Made by a program: the position numbers and the translations under genes. From positions 1 to 64,000 of the forward strand of contig RSEH01000070.1 in assembly GCA_006503475.1 (NCBI GenBank): a stretch of DNA of 64,000 nucleotides, written 5' to 3'. This document shows, one piece after another, positions 29,790-39,551 of this stretch. The first letter of the stretch is position 1. The number at the start of each line of letters is the position of its first letter. The DNA is from Stentor roeselii. Taxonomy: Eukaryota; Ciliophora; Heterotrichea; Heterotrichida; Stentoridae. The notes below the pieces were generated by a model that was not told the DNA's origin, made no database searches, and saw only the letters and a list, made by a program, of their open reading frames with translations.

Positions 29790-31595
29790 ATGGAATCATT
29801 ACAGAAACTAAGGAAACCTTTTGTATCTTATAACCTGCGAAGACATCAGCTTTACCTGTTATCATCCCAAGAGCCCTACAAGTTATTCCAAGGTATCGAC
29901 CTTTCAAATCCGCCTCTATTCCTCAATCTAGACTTCACCCCACGTGCGATTCTCAGCCTTCCTGATTATCTAATAATCCAAGGTCAGTACAAATTCGCTT
30001 TCATCGAACTAGACAGCAATTCTTTCGAAACTCACTCCGGTCGAGAAATTCTCGAAATACAAGCTCATCCTCTATCAGACCGATCAATAGGAATCCTGAC
30101 CCAAGACGGCATTCTTTCAATTTTCAGTCTTCCCAGCTTATCCCCTGATTTTTCATTGAACCTGGTGAGTCTAAGTCCAGTAAGTTTCACTTTTTTCCAA
30201 GAAAAGACAGGGACTTTATTTGCATTCGGTTGCAGTTTAATAGGAAAAAACGGGTCTTTATTTATCGTGTCTCCAGTTTTACCGAAAACTTTCAAGTTCC
30301 AGAAGGAAGTGCTTGACTTGAAGACTTTAAGTCAGATTGAAGGAAATTCTTATAAAATTTATGAAAAAGGACTTAGTGACTGGGTTAGAAGACTTGAACT
30401 TCTTGTTAATCCTGAATCGGTTAATTGGAAAAAAGTGATGGTTAATGAATATAGCTACCTTCCTCCTGTGCCTAGAGGGCCGTGCTTTGTGAGCAAGGAA
30501 CAGCCTTTGAAAATTGTTGTCGTTCATGACTCTCGTCCTTCTGTTTTAGCTTTACTTACCAGGACTCGACTTAAAATCATCATCGCTGCTGCGGACTTGA
30601 TTCCTAGTTTCTCTGATGGCAAACCAAGCGTTCAATGGGAACTTTTGGAGGATATTGAAATCAAAATTGAAAGGATTTTTTATTCTCGGCAATTTTTGAT
30701 ATGCTCCACTGGACGAGATGTGGTAAAAATCGACTTTCCTTGGCTTGAAAACTTAAAAAACAGTTACTCAGAAAGAAAGATTGTCAGGAATATCGAGAAA
30801 TCGACTGTCAAAAAGATTAAAAATAATGTCGAAGTTTTTGATTTTGCCTTGATTCAACAGAATTTCGCTGAATCTTTCTGCTTTTCTCTTGATTTCGGAT
30901 TTGATGTTGAAGAAGTCAACCCGAGAAGAGCCCCTGAAGAGTTGGTTTTTATTGAAAAATCAAATCTTGTCATTGATTTTCAACTTCCAGAAGTCAGTCT
31001 TATGAAGTTTGATAACATTGCTAAAGATTTCTTTAATATCAGGCTCTATGAAGGTGAAGAGGCTGAGGTCAAAGAAGCCTTCAGAGCTTTTAATGACCTG
31101 GCGACAAAGCAAGGGATTCCTGTACTTCAGAAGATGGAACAAATTAGAGGCATCATGGAAAACAGCCAGAAAAGATTTGAAGGTTTGAATCAAAAATACG
31201 ATGAAATCAATGAAAAAATAAAAATTATTGAAAGGTATCAAGAAGAATTTGAAAAAAAAGTTGAGGCTATTAAGAGAAATGATGAGAGTATTAGGAATAG
31301 AATCAATGAAATCACTACTATTCAGCAAAGTATTAAAAAACCTTTAACACCTGCTGAAAAAGAACTTAGTTTTAAACTCTCTGAACTTGATTTGAAGGCT
31401 TCTCAGCTGAAAAATAACATGAAAACTTCTATTGGAGAACTAAAAAACAACCAAGATAAAGTTAAATCTTTGTGCTCAAGTCTTTCTCCTGATTATAAAC
31501 TTGCAGCATTTTTAGACCAGTTCAAGTATCAGCTTGGAGAGATTTCAGATGATTTGATTCGTTTTAAAGAGCTGAAACAGAGCAACTTTAGATAA
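29790..31595 (+). CDS. Possible Nup88/Nup82-like nucleoporin
   Basis: 601 residues. The first 330 or so are beta-rich with repeated blades (SIGILTQDGILSIFSL, GTLFAFGCS, ERIFYSRQFLICSTGRDVV), consistent with a beta-propeller; the last 170 or so form a coiled coil with PLTPAEKELSFKL, reminiscent of the Nup88 tail. Nup88/Nup82 sits on the cytoplasmic face of the nuclear pore with Nup214 and Nup62. Sequence identity to known members cannot be judged by eye; another propeller plus coil protein (for instance of vesicle tethering) remains possible. Confidence 0.5.
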   Translation: MESLQKLRKPFVSYNLRRHQLYLLSSQEPYKLFQGIDLSNPPLFLNLDFTPRAILSLPDYLIIQGQYKFAFIELDSNSFETHSGREILEIQAHPLSDRSIGILTQDGILSIFSLPSLSPDFSLNLVSLSPVSFTFFQEKTGTLFAFGCSLIGKNGSLFIVSPVLPKTFKFQKEVLDLKTLSQIEGNSYKIYEKGLSDWVRRLELLVNPESVNWKKVMVNEYSYLPPVPRGPCFVSKEQPLKIVVVHDSRPSVLALLTRTRLKIIIAAADLIPSFSDGKPSVQWELLEDIEIKIERIFYSRQFLICSTGRDVVKIDFPWLENLKNSYSERKIVRNIEKSTVKKIKNNVEVFDFALIQQNFAESFCFSLDFGFDVEEVNPRRAPEELVFIEKSNLVIDFQLPEVSLMKFDNIAKDFFNIRLYEGEEAEVKEAFRAFNDLATKQGIPVLQKMEQIRGIMENSQKRFEGLNQKYDEINEKIKIIERYQEEFEKKVEAIKRNDESIRNRINEITTIQQSIKKPLTPAEKELSFKLSELDLKASQLKNNMKTSIGELKNNQDKVKSLCSSLSPDYKLAAFLDQFKYQLGEISDDLIRFKELKQSNFR

Positions 31596-31658
31596 TTTCA
31601 TGGTTTTATCAAGTAAAAATACTCGAAAAATATTATCTTTACGTAAACTGAATAATAA

Positions 31659-32291
31659 ATGGCAGGAGTGATTCAATATACCTTGATTCAGTCACTTTTT
31701 GATTTGGTCTTTTTGATTTTAGTTCTTTTTAGTTGTTTTTCTCAGGTTTTTCACTACATGTCAGACTATTCAATAGGAGTTTCATTTTTAAGTTACTCAT
31801 TTAAAACTAATGAATCACTAGATGCTTACGTCCGAGCGAATTATCAAGATTTCGAAGAATACTTCTGCGTGAGACAAACAAATTTGCCACGATTAAAATT
31901 ATTATGTGAAAACTTCGATTCTTTCAAATCTTCAAGTTTGATCTTTTTAGTTCTCAGTTCTTTATCGTTGTCTTTGATGCTTTACAGTCAATGTTTTTTA
32001 ATTGGAAGAGTTTTCAAGACAAAAAGACCTTTTTTTCAATTTGTTCATGGACATTTGATCTACCCTCTCGTTTATTTAACGGCTGTTGCCTCTTATCTTG
32101 GAACTAGTCAAGTCTTTAGTCTAAAGGTTGACGGGATTGATTGTCGTGGATTGAATTGCGAAGTTTTGTTTTCGACTGGCTTTTATTTGATGATCGCCTC
32201 AGCGTTGACTGGCGTTTTTAGTCTTTTGTGGTTTTTTTGGACCAGGTCAAAAATTAATAATATCCTGTCCCCTCCAGATATAAGTAAATAA
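31659..32291 (+). CDS. Tetraspan membrane protein of unknown function
   Basis: 210 residues, four hydrophobic segments (about 9-31, 92-113, 131-150 and 168-190) with a larger loop between the first two that contains two Cys. The topology resembles claudin or tetraspanin-like proteins but the diagnostic motifs (W-GLW-C-C, CCG) are absent. The next gene starts two bases after its stop. Confidence 0.6.
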   Translation: MAGVIQYTLIQSLFDLVFLILVLFSCFSQVFHYMSDYSIGVSFLSYSFKTNESLDAYVRANYQDFEEYFCVRQTNLPRLKLLCENFDSFKSSSLIFLVLSSLSLSLMLYSQCFLIGRVFKTKRPFFQFVHGHLIYPLVYLTAVASYLGTSQVFSLKVDGIDCRGLNCEVLFSTGFYLMIASALTGVFSLLWFFWTRSKINNILSPPDISK

Positions 32292-32293
32292 AT

Positions 32294-32563
32294 ATGTCTC
32301 AAGCTACAGATGTAGAACTTGCACTGCAAGTCATTGAAAAAGTTAAGGATTTTAAGGATATCTCAGGAAACTGTTGTGATGAACTAGTCAACGCAGCTTA
32401 TGAGCTAATCAAGAAAATCCAAGAAAACGATAAAACAATCGAGCAGCTAGTAGAAGAAATCCAAAACAACCAAAAAGTAATCGAAATTTACGAAAACAAG
32501 AGTAAAGTAGTATACGAAATTGACGAAGAAGGTTTCACAAGTCTAGAACACAAAAAAGACTGA
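32294..32563 (+). CDS. Small acidic coiled-coil protein
   Basis: 89 residues, one long amphipathic helix (about 30-75) with heptads of Ile/Leu, e.g. TIEQLVEEIQNNQKVIEIY. No known family. It begins two bases after the tetraspan stop and ends at a TGA, 23 nt before the convergent kelch gene stop. Good start context (AAATATG) and codon texture support it. Confidence 0.6.
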   Translation: MSQATDVELALQVIEKVKDFKDISGNCCDELVNAAYELIKKIQENDKTIEQLVEEIQNNQKVIEIYENKSKVVYEIDEEGFTSLEHKKD

Positions 32564-32586
32564 AAATCCTAACTAACTTCATCTAA

Positions 32587-33792
32587 CTAAACCAAACTAA
32601 TCATTTTGTACTCAAACAATTTCGTATCAAACCTAAAGAGTTTCTGCGAGCAGTTGCAAAAATACAAATACTTTTCCTTTTTGCACACATAAGTATTCAT
32701 CATGCAATAACAACAATCAGGATCTTTGGCACGATAAGGAAAGTTTTTCCATTTCAAAACATCTCCGTCTTCACTTTTATAAAGCCAGAGACTAGTTAAA
32801 ATGAATCCATGTCCAACGATTTTATACCCTTTGTTAAGACTCAAGATGCGAGAGTAAGAGTCAAGTTTCGGGTCATAAATATAAGCACTGTTCTGATAAT
32901 AACAAGTAAGACATATCTTTTCCAGTACCATTCCTCCCGTATTCACATGTTGAGTAAGAGGACAATTACTGATCTTTCCCCATTCTTTAGTCTTCAAGTC
33001 GAACACTTCATTCATCGGAGAACTGTACCCGTTGATCATGTAAACTTTTTCATCTAAACACGCGATTACTCCATAATAAGTCACCACCGGGCAGCTTTCA
33101 ATAGGAGTCAAGCTCGTTTCTTCCAAATCAACCACGAAACAGTCAGTTGTTCCCACCGGGTTCACGAAAAAAGAATCATCTGGCAACTTACAAGAGTTTA
33201 AAGAACTGGTTATTGAAGACTTTACCAAACTTGTCGACTTTTTCAGAGTTTCAAGGTCGATTTTGAATAAACTATTCTCATAAATCCAGAAATAGTCATC
33301 GTCTTGTTTTTCAGCTTCGACGATTTTGTAGTTGTCTTCGAGGAACTTGTCAAGAGACTCTTTAAGCTCGTCGAAATCGCCTGGGATCTGAACTTGGCTG
33401 CTCACGGCTGAGGTTAAATGGTTGTAAACATCTCGGTCGACCTCTGACCTTTCAGTGATCATTTTCTTGATCAAGCTGTAGTATCTTAGCTCTGATGAAA
33501 GTGAAGATGTCAGCTTGTTGCAAGTTTTTATCACGTGGTCGATGAAGTCATTTGAAAATTTTTTCAGTTCTTTTTTGCAGAGACTCAACTGATTGCATTT
33601 TAAAGTCAGTTCTTTCAAAAATTTTTTAGAGAGTTCTGGTTTTAGCTCCATGAAAGTTGAGTGAATCAAGTGATTTCCTATTTTTTTCACGTGTAAAACG
33701 AAATGTTCCACGCAGTGGTAATGGTTTTCTTTACATTCACAGGAGATTTCTACCAGGTTTTTGCAGCCTTCGAGACTACATTTTTTGTTCAT
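32587..33792 (-). CDS. B-box-like zinc finger and kelch-repeat protein
   Basis: 401 residues. The first 45 residues hold a Cys/His cluster (C..GC..L..ISCECKENHYHCVEHFVLHVKK) like a B-box or related zinc finger, then a coiled coil (about 50-125), then a beta-propeller with kelch-like blades (KVYMINGYSSPMNEVFDLKTKEW, SAYIYDPKLDSYSRI). This three-part layout forms a large ciliate family with unknown partners; by analogy with TRIM-type proteins it may be an adaptor. No RING is present. Confidence 0.68.
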   Translation of the reverse strand: MNKKCSLEGCKNLVEISCECKENHYHCVEHFVLHVKKIGNHLIHSTFMELKPELSKKFLKELTLKCNQLSLCKKELKKFSNDFIDHVIKTCNKLTSSLSSELRYYSLIKKMITERSEVDRDVYNHLTSAVSSQVQIPGDFDELKESLDKFLEDNYKIVEAEKQDDDYFWIYENSLFKIDLETLKKSTSLVKSSITSSLNSCKLPDDSFFVNPVGTTDCFVVDLEETSLTPIESCPVVTYYGVIACLDEKVYMINGYSSPMNEVFDLKTKEWGKISNCPLTQHVNTGGMVLEKICLTCYYQNSAYIYDPKLDSYSRILSLNKGYKIVGHGFILTSLWLYKSEDGDVLKWKNFPYRAKDPDCCYCMMNTYVCKKEKYLYFCNCSQKLFRFDTKLFEYKMISLV

Positions 33793-34016
33793 TGTTTATT
33801 GAAGAAAGTATTGAATGGAGTTTAGAGTTTTTGAAGGATTCGGGGTGGAAAGTTTTAGGAAGTTTGATGGGATTAGTTTAGGGTTGATTTAGGTGAGATT
33901 GGATTATTTGGATTTTTTGAAGGCTTTTGGGAGATAAGATTGTCCTTTATCAACTTTGAGTATTTTTTATGGTGGTTATTTTATGATTATTAATCTTGGA
34001 TTATTAGTTATTCAAT

Positions 34017-34481
34017 TCACCAGGTTTTTCCTACTGAGTGCCAAGTAAATATTCCTACTAAAAACACACTCGCGCAGTCCAAAAAAGATAAAATGATGCT
34101 GCTTACTAAGAAAGTTTGGCTTCCGAAACAACCTGATCCTTGATAAAACACGATGTAATGTCCACATGCCATCCAACACATGATTAGACCGCTGAATATA
34201 TAATGCGCAGCTTGACATGAAGTGTAAATTTGGTATTTTTGTATGAAATTTTCTATCGCAGCACATATCAAATGCAAATTAACGATGATTACCAAAACAG
34301 TCAACCACAAGTTAATCGGCGCCTCATTACAAGTTTCTTCAAGTCTAGGAAAAACAATGCACCCAAAGGCAACAAGCAAGACCTCAAACAAAAATATAAA
34401 AGAGAGTATTTGAGGAGATTTGATTTCTTCTTCTTTGATACTAAGAGGAGTGAATTCATCGAAAAAGATGTCACGTTTCAT
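34017..34481 (-). CDS. Four-pass membrane protein of unknown function
   Basis: 154 residues: a 20-residue cytosolic lead (MKRDIFFDEFTPL) and four hydrophobic segments (about 25-46, 57-80, 90-112, 120-147). The NLWL and GC boxes between helices resemble membrane domains found N-terminal to RING fingers in ciliates, but there is no RING here. Ends at TGA, one of three TGA stops. Opposite-strand frames over it look like shadows. Confidence 0.6.
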   Translation of the reverse strand: MKRDIFFDEFTPLSIKEEEIKSPQILSFIFLFEVLLVAFGCIVFPRLEETCNEAPINLWLTVLVIIVNLHLICAAIENFIQKYQIYTSCQAAHYIFSGLIMCWMACGHYIVFYQGSGCFGSQTFLVSSIILSFLDCASVFLVGIFTWHSVGKTW

Positions 34482-34598
34482 CTCTCAATCTTTATTATTC
34501 AAATCATGGGCATAGTATCTCTAAAAGTATTCGTTTTCTTCTATTTTTAATGAAAAAATCTAAATAATAAGAACAATTGCCAGTCTTAGAACATTTAT

Positions 34599-34961
34599 TT
34601 AATTACCTCGCATTTGGTCAATTCGCTCATTGTGAATTCGTTGAACCAACGCGTGTTGAGAATCGTTGAATTTTTTCTTGAGTTCTTGTAAAGCGTCTCT
34701 CCAGTTGAGAAGCAGCTGGGCCTGTAAAAAAGGGTCTTTTTCTTCTGAGGCTGCTTCGAATTCAGCTCGAATAGAAGCTTTTATGATGAGACTCCTAGAT
34801 AGGACTTACCATGGAGTACCGTCAGTATGGTTCCATGTGAGACAATTACTGAATTTTATGTACTCGTGGTATAACAAAAGCACTTCTCGACGTGACGGGC
34901 CCACATTGGACCGAATGAGATTTTCGATCGGTTTTTCGATGATCTTTTCGATAACTCCCAT
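34599..34961 (-). CDS. Two-exon LYR-motif-like small protein
   Basis: Found by splicing a 15-nt intron (34795-34809) on the minus strand. Exon 1 runs from the ATG at 34961, preceded by an in-frame TAA, and exon 2 ends at TAA 34599-34601; the split codon is TG|G (Trp51). The 115-residue product has VLLLYHEYIKF at 27-37, then SLIIKASIRAEFE at 52-64, and a final amphipathic helix. This matches the LYR/complex 1 family pattern (L-Y-R/K then R-x-x-IR-x-x-F), with His in place of the Arg. Family members bind acyl carrier protein in mitochondria and help iron-sulphur or respiratory complex assembly. Which LYRM it corresponds to is unclear. The open frame on the plus strand here (from 34666) is its shadow. 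Confidence 0.75.
34795..34809 (-). other. 15-nt spliceosomal intron
   Basis: On the minus strand GTAAGTCCTATCTAG. Retention puts TAG in frame; removal joins two coding frames (phase 2) of the LYR-like gene. Confidence 0.85.
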
Positions 34962-35326
34962 TATTGGTTACTTGATTGGAAATAAGAAGGCTAGGTAAAG
35001 ATTTTGAAAGGATTATATTTGGAAGTTATTGATTAAAAATTTGGATTTTTATTTTAGAGAGATTCTTGGATTTATTCTTTGTTAAAATATTGGAATTTAT
35101 TTTTTAAGGTTTATTACTTTTGGAGTTTTAGAATGAATCTTCGCTATTTTATCGTTTCACTCTTTTAATGATTTTATTCTGGAAGTCAAGTTTTAAACCA
35201 TTCCTTGGAAATCCCTAACTACTCATTCTAAACCAACTTGAAACCTTTCCCGATATTTCAAGATTTTTCATAATTCCTCTAAATTCTTCCATTCTCAACT
35301 ATAAAAATTCTGAATATAAATCTAAA
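34962..35326. promoter_or_regulatory. Divergent promoter region between LYR-like gene and PKG
   Basis: Gap of 365 bases between divergent starts. The half next to PKG is G-poor and C/A/T-rich on the PKG coding strand, and CTATAAAAATTC lies about 25 bases before the PKG ATG, a possible TATA element. The half next to the LYR-like gene is G/T-rich on the plus strand, that is, C/A-rich in that gene's direction. Confidence 0.45.
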
Positions 35327-38023
35327 ATGGGAAGTTGCACCACAAAACCGAAAACAACCAAAGAAATCGTTCTTGACCAGACAACCCCTATGAATAAAAA
35401 TCTGAAAGAAATCCGGTTAACCGACTTAAACCCAAGCAAAAAGCCGCAGCGCAAGCAAGTGAACCAGAAAAAACAAGTGATCGACACAAGAATTCATCAA
35501 CTGGAACCAACTCAGCCTCCAAGAGGTTCAAAGCATCAAAAAACGAAAACTCAGTCAGATATCAAATTGATAAAACTTTCATTGCAGCGTCATTTTATCT
35601 TCACTTCTCTTTCAGAAACTCAGAAAGACCTGCTTATTGATGAAATGAGTCTTTTCTTGTTTAATTCGAATGAGACGATTTTTGAACAGAATTCGAAAGG
35701 GAAAGAATTTTATGTTGTTTCTACTGGACGGCTTGATGTTATTATTAATGGGGTTAAGAAGACTGTTGTTAAAGAAGGGGATAGCTTTGGTGAATTAGCT
35801 TTGCTACATGATACACCTCGAACTGCTACTGTTAAAAGTATTACTAATGTTGCACTTTGGGTACTTAATCGAGAGACTTTTAGACAGGTTTTGCAGGAAT
35901 TGAATATGCAGAATTATTTAGAAAATAAGGTTTTTCTTGATTCGGTTCCTTTGTTTGCAACGCTGTCACCAGTTCAAAAAGAGTCTCTGATCAACTGTTT
36001 AACGGTCTTCCATTACTCAACAGGAGAAAAGATAGTAAACGAAGGTGACCCAGGAGATCTCTTCTACCTAATCAAAGAAGGTTCAGTTTCCTGTCTAGCC
36101 GGCGGTAAAGAAGTCAGAAAAATGTTCAAAGGTGATTTTTTCGGAGAGCAAGCCTTACTATACAACTCAACAAGAACCGCGACAGTCGTCGCTGCTGAAA
36201 CATCGAAATGTCTAGGGCTAAACCGAGAAGACCTAAAAGTGGCTTTAGGCGAGTCATTAGAGCAAATAATCTACAAAAACTCTTTTAGAATCGCAGTAGA
36301 CAAGAACCCCTTGCTTCAAAAACTAACAAAAATCCAAACAGAAAGTCTCATGACCGTCATGAAAATAATAAATCTCGAACCCACTGAGTCCCTTCACGAA
36401 AAACTTCCAAGTAACAAAGGTTTTTTCATAATAGTCAAAGGAAAACTGATTCCCAAGCTAAAAAACGACTCAACTGAAAAGCCTTCCTTATCAGTTTTCG
36501 ACGTTTTCGGCATTGAAGAACTAGTAAAACAAGAAATTCTCCCAAATGATGCGATTTTAACACCCAGTGTGAGTTCTGCAGTCGCTTTCATCGACTCAGT
36601 AGATTTTTTTTCTTCAATTGGAGGCGATTTCGACCAAGTGAGCAAAAACAATGAAATCTTGGCCTCTCTGCGGAAGGTCCAGTTGTTTAAAAGTTTGACT
36701 GACCAGCAGTTAGGAGCCATGGCGCTGGTGATGAAAGTGCAGAACTTCCAAGACGGTGAAAAAATCGTTGAACAAGGTGCTGTTGGAGACAGTTTTTATC
36801 TGATAAAAAATGGAAAAGTCGAAATACAAAAAGACGGGCAGGTCCTCAGGACTCACACGAAAAATGATTATTTCGGAGAACGGTCTCTTCTCTTTGATGA
36901 CTTCCGAAGTGCCACTGCGACAAGTATGAAGAAAGTGACTTGTTTCGTTCTTTATAAGTCGGACTTTCTTAGTATTCTCAATGAAAATATCAGGAAACAG
37001 CTACTTGAAAGAATTGAACTCCAGGATGACCAAGTTAAAATCAGTGATTTGGTCATTGCCAAGCATATTGGAAGTGGAATGTTTGGAAATGTCTTCCTGG
37101 CAGCGCATAGAACCACCCGGAAGCTTTACGCTTTAAAAACAGTAGACCGTCGAAAGATCTCTGCTTATGAAATCGAAGAAAATGTAGTTCTTGAGCGAAA
37201 AGTCCTTCTTCAGCTTGACCATTCATTTATCATGAAACTAGTAAAGACCTTCAAAGACTCTCGACGACTTTACTTTTTAATGGAGTTCATTGAAGGGGTT
37301 GACTTATTCGACGCTATTCGCGAAATGGGCCTTTTGAAAGAGCAGGACTCTCGCTTTTACATCAGCAGCATCTTCATCATGCTCGACCATCTTCATGAGC
37401 GGAACATTATTTATCGTGACTTGAAGCCGGAAAATATCGTGATTGATAAAGCGGGATACCCGAAACTCATCGACTTGGGAACTGCGAAGTTTGTCCAGGG
37501 AAGGACTTACACTATTGTTGGAACTCCGCATTACATGGCTCCTGAAATCATCACAAGTCACGGGTACTCACTCACTGCTGACTATTGGACTGTTGGAGTC
37601 ATTTTGTTCGAGTTCTTGATTGGAGTCGTTCCGTTTGGAGAAGATGAAAGCGACCCTTATGCGATTTATGAACAGGTTCAAAAACATCGGCTTGTATTTC
37701 CGAGTTGGATTGATAATACTCGGAAAGTTAAAGAATTTATCAGTCAACTTTTGAATATTAATCCTTCTAATCGATTTAGTGGAAGCATTGAACTTGTTAA
37801 AGGGCATCTTTGGTTTGCTGGGTTTGATTGGGAGAAATTGCTTTCGAAAGAAATTAGACCTCCTTTTATACCTAAAGTACTTCCTGTCACTCAGGCTGTT
37901 GAGTCTGCTTTGTCGTCCAAGAAAAATCTTGAGGAATTTATTAGTAAGATTGAGATGAAGGATGATATTGCCAAGCACAAAAGAAGGCATGACCCTCCAA
38001 TAGGTTGGGATGACGAATTTTAA
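35327..38023 (+). CDS. PKG: cGMP-dependent protein kinase with four cyclic-nucleotide-binding domains
   Basis: 898 residues with the alveolate PKG layout: an MGSC N-terminus (predicted myristoylation and palmitoylation), four CNB domains, then an AGC kinase domain (about 574-830). CNB1 has a perfect phosphate cassette, FGELALLHDTPRTATV (about 154-169); CNB2 has FGEQALLYNSTRTATV (about 271-286); CNB3 lacks the Glu/Arg cassette and should not bind nucleotide; CNB4 has FGERSLLFDDFRSATA. The Thr after RTA in CNB1 and CNB2 favours cGMP. This intact-intact-dead-intact order is what apicomplexan PKG shows. Kinase motifs: GSGMFGNV, YALK, YRDLKPEN, IDLGTAK (Leu for Phe), TIVGTPHYMAPE. The gatekeeper appears to be Met (YFLMEF), not the small Thr of apicomplexan PKG. 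cGMP would come from membrane guanylyl cyclases. Confidence 0.9.
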   Translation: MGSCTTKPKTTKEIVLDQTTPMNKNLKEIRLTDLNPSKKPQRKQVNQKKQVIDTRIHQLEPTQPPRGSKHQKTKTQSDIKLIKLSLQRHFIFTSLSETQKDLLIDEMSLFLFNSNETIFEQNSKGKEFYVVSTGRLDVIINGVKKTVVKEGDSFGELALLHDTPRTATVKSITNVALWVLNRETFRQVLQELNMQNYLENKVFLDSVPLFATLSPVQKESLINCLTVFHYSTGEKIVNEGDPGDLFYLIKEGSVSCLAGGKEVRKMFKGDFFGEQALLYNSTRTATVVAAETSKCLGLNREDLKVALGESLEQIIYKNSFRIAVDKNPLLQKLTKIQTESLMTVMKIINLEPTESLHEKLPSNKGFFIIVKGKLIPKLKNDSTEKPSLSVFDVFGIEELVKQEILPNDAILTPSVSSAVAFIDSVDFFSSIGGDFDQVSKNNEILASLRKVQLFKSLTDQQLGAMALVMKVQNFQDGEKIVEQGAVGDSFYLIKNGKVEIQKDGQVLRTHTKNDYFGERSLLFDDFRSATATSMKKVTCFVLYKSDFLSILNENIRKQLLERIELQDDQVKISDLVIAKHIGSGMFGNVFLAAHRTTRKLYALKTVDRRKISAYEIEENVVLERKVLLQLDHSFIMKLVKTFKDSRRLYFLMEFIEGVDLFDAIREMGLLKEQDSRFYISSIFIMLDHLHERNIIYRDLKPENIVIDKAGYPKLIDLGTAKFVQGRTYTIVGTPHYMAPEIITSHGYSLTADYWTVGVILFEFLIGVVPFGEDESDPYAIYEQVQKHRLVFPSWIDNTRKVKEFISQLLNINPSNRFSGSIELVKGHLWFAGFDWEKLLSKEIRPPFIPKVLPVTQAVESALSSKKNLEEFISKIEMKDDIAKHKRRHDPPIGWDDEF

Positions 38024-38030
38024 TATAAAA

Positions 38031-39551
38031 CTATTTACTTAAAAACTTGTGTAAAAGCAAATCTTTAGCAGCAGGGCGATTTTTCGGCTCCTTCTGCAGA
38101 CAATTCATTAAAAAGTCTCGACAGTCCCCTGAAACCGAAGAAGGAATACCAGGAGTTTCATTATAAATCGCAATTTTCATCATCAAGTTGATTTGATTAT
38201 CGACTTCAGGCCAAGGTGGTTTTGCAGTCAACATTTCAAGAACAACACAAGCGACACTCCAAATATCAGCCTTTCTTCCATACCCAGACTGTTTCATGAC
38301 TTCAGGGGCCATCCAAAGTAGACTTCCCCTCATTGAACTGACAAGTCCAGTTTCAGAGAAGTCTTCAGTGTATTTCCTCGAACAACCAAAATCACTGAGC
38401 TTAAGACAACCTTCTGAGTCGATCAAGATGTTTTCACTTTTGATGTCACGATGAATGATCCCGTTTTCATGAAGATATTGAAGACCTTGAAGTATTTGAC
38501 GAGTGAAAATGCGAACGGTAGGCTCGGGCAGAGGACCTGTTTTATATAAAAGCTTTGCCAGGCTGCCGCCTGGCAGATACTCAAGGTAAAGGTACAGGGA
38601 TCCATTTAACGTTTCAGATCCCAGATATTTTACGATATGGAAGTTCGACAAAGGTTTCAAAATCTCAATTTCCTTCCTCAAAGACTCTATAAAAGTAACT
38701 TGTGATGCATTGTTGGGGTTAAAAAACAGTTTTTTAACAGCGAATAATTTTCCAGTTACCACATTTATCGCTTTAATCACCTGTCCAAATCCACCAATTC
38801 CAATACTTTCAACAACTTTCCACTTGATCGCCTCTCCATTGATCCCATCAAAGTCAAGGTCTTGCGGCATGAGTTTCAATTTCAAGTCATTATAAACTTC
38901 CACATTAGGAGTTGAGTTCATTTCATCTAAAAGCTCTTCAATAGTAGGCTGATGCCTCAAAGTGAGATTTTTTATACTTCTCATCGAATATTCAGAGATC
39001 AAACTGCCGACTGTTGACTTTTTCGAAGTCTGCTTCCTGATGAACGGCGAGTTAAACTTGTTCATCGAAATCGAAGGTTGATGTGCAAGATTATCCTTCA
39101 CCTCGTTTTCCAATTCAGAACTTCCATATGATGAAATCGATTCGTTTAGTTTAGCCTCTTCTTTTAAAAGACTTGTCTTTATTTGGATCTTCTGTTCAAA
39201 AGACTTTTTCTTTGGATTTATTCGAGTCCCTGTCATTTCTAAGCCTTTTTTACTTGAAGACTGCTGAAGTTTCAGTGTTTTTATTGGAAGACGGGCTGAT
39301 GTGGTGAATACTGGCTGAGACTTTTTAGGAGAGACTGGAAAGGATATCGCTTGGAGATGGTAGGAATGGATTTTAAACGGAAAGGACGAACTTGGCTTTG
39401 AACTTGAACCGAGGGACTTTCGAAGAATTGGAAGTTTTGCAGAGCTTTTGGCTTTTGTGTGAATTGGAAGGTTTGGAAAAGTTGGAAGAAGTGTTGTGCC
39501 GGCACTGAATCTTTGCTTTGAGTATGTGTGATCGGAAAGGGATGAATGCAT
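38031..39551 (-). CDS. MAP3K (STE11/NPK1-like) protein kinase
   Basis: 506 residues. A 240-residue Ser/Lys-rich N-terminal region is followed by a kinase domain to the C-terminus (about 246-505): IGIGGFGQV, FAVKKL, HRDIKSENIL, SDFGCSR, then SMRGSLLWMAPEV, the GS/T-x-x-WMAPEV box typical of STE11-type MAP kinase kinase kinases. All catalytic residues are present. The N-terminal region is probably regulatory. Its stop lies 7 nt from the convergent PKG stop. Confidence 0.85.
   Translation of the reverse strand: MHSSLSDHTYSKQRFSAGTTLLPTFPNLPIHTKAKSSAKLPILRKSLGSSSKPSSSFPFKIHSYHLQAISFPVSPKKSQPVFTTSARLPIKTLKLQQSSSKKGLEMTGTRINPKKKSFEQKIQIKTSLLKEEAKLNESISSYGSSELENEVKDNLAHQPSISMNKFNSPFIRKQTSKKSTVGSLISEYSMRSIKNLTLRHQPTIEELLDEMNSTPNVEVYNDLKLKLMPQDLDFDGINGEAIKWKVVESIGIGGFGQVIKAINVVTGKLFAVKKLFFNPNNASQVTFIESLRKEIEILKPLSNFHIVKYLGSETLNGSLYLYLEYLPGGSLAKLLYKTGPLPEPTVRIFTRQILQGLQYLHENGIIHRDIKSENILIDSEGCLKLSDFGCSRKYTEDFSETGLVSSMRGSLLWMAPEVMKQSGYGRKADIWSVACVVLEMLTAKPPWPEVDNQINLMMKIAIYNETPGIPSSVSGDCRDFLMNCLQKEPKNRPAAKDLLLHKFLSK

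Noticed and set aside
34666-34998. Plus-strand open frame of 110 codons with a hydrophobic end.
   Set aside because: It starts at TTG and is the shadow of the spliced minus-strand LYR-like gene, whose product shows much better family features.
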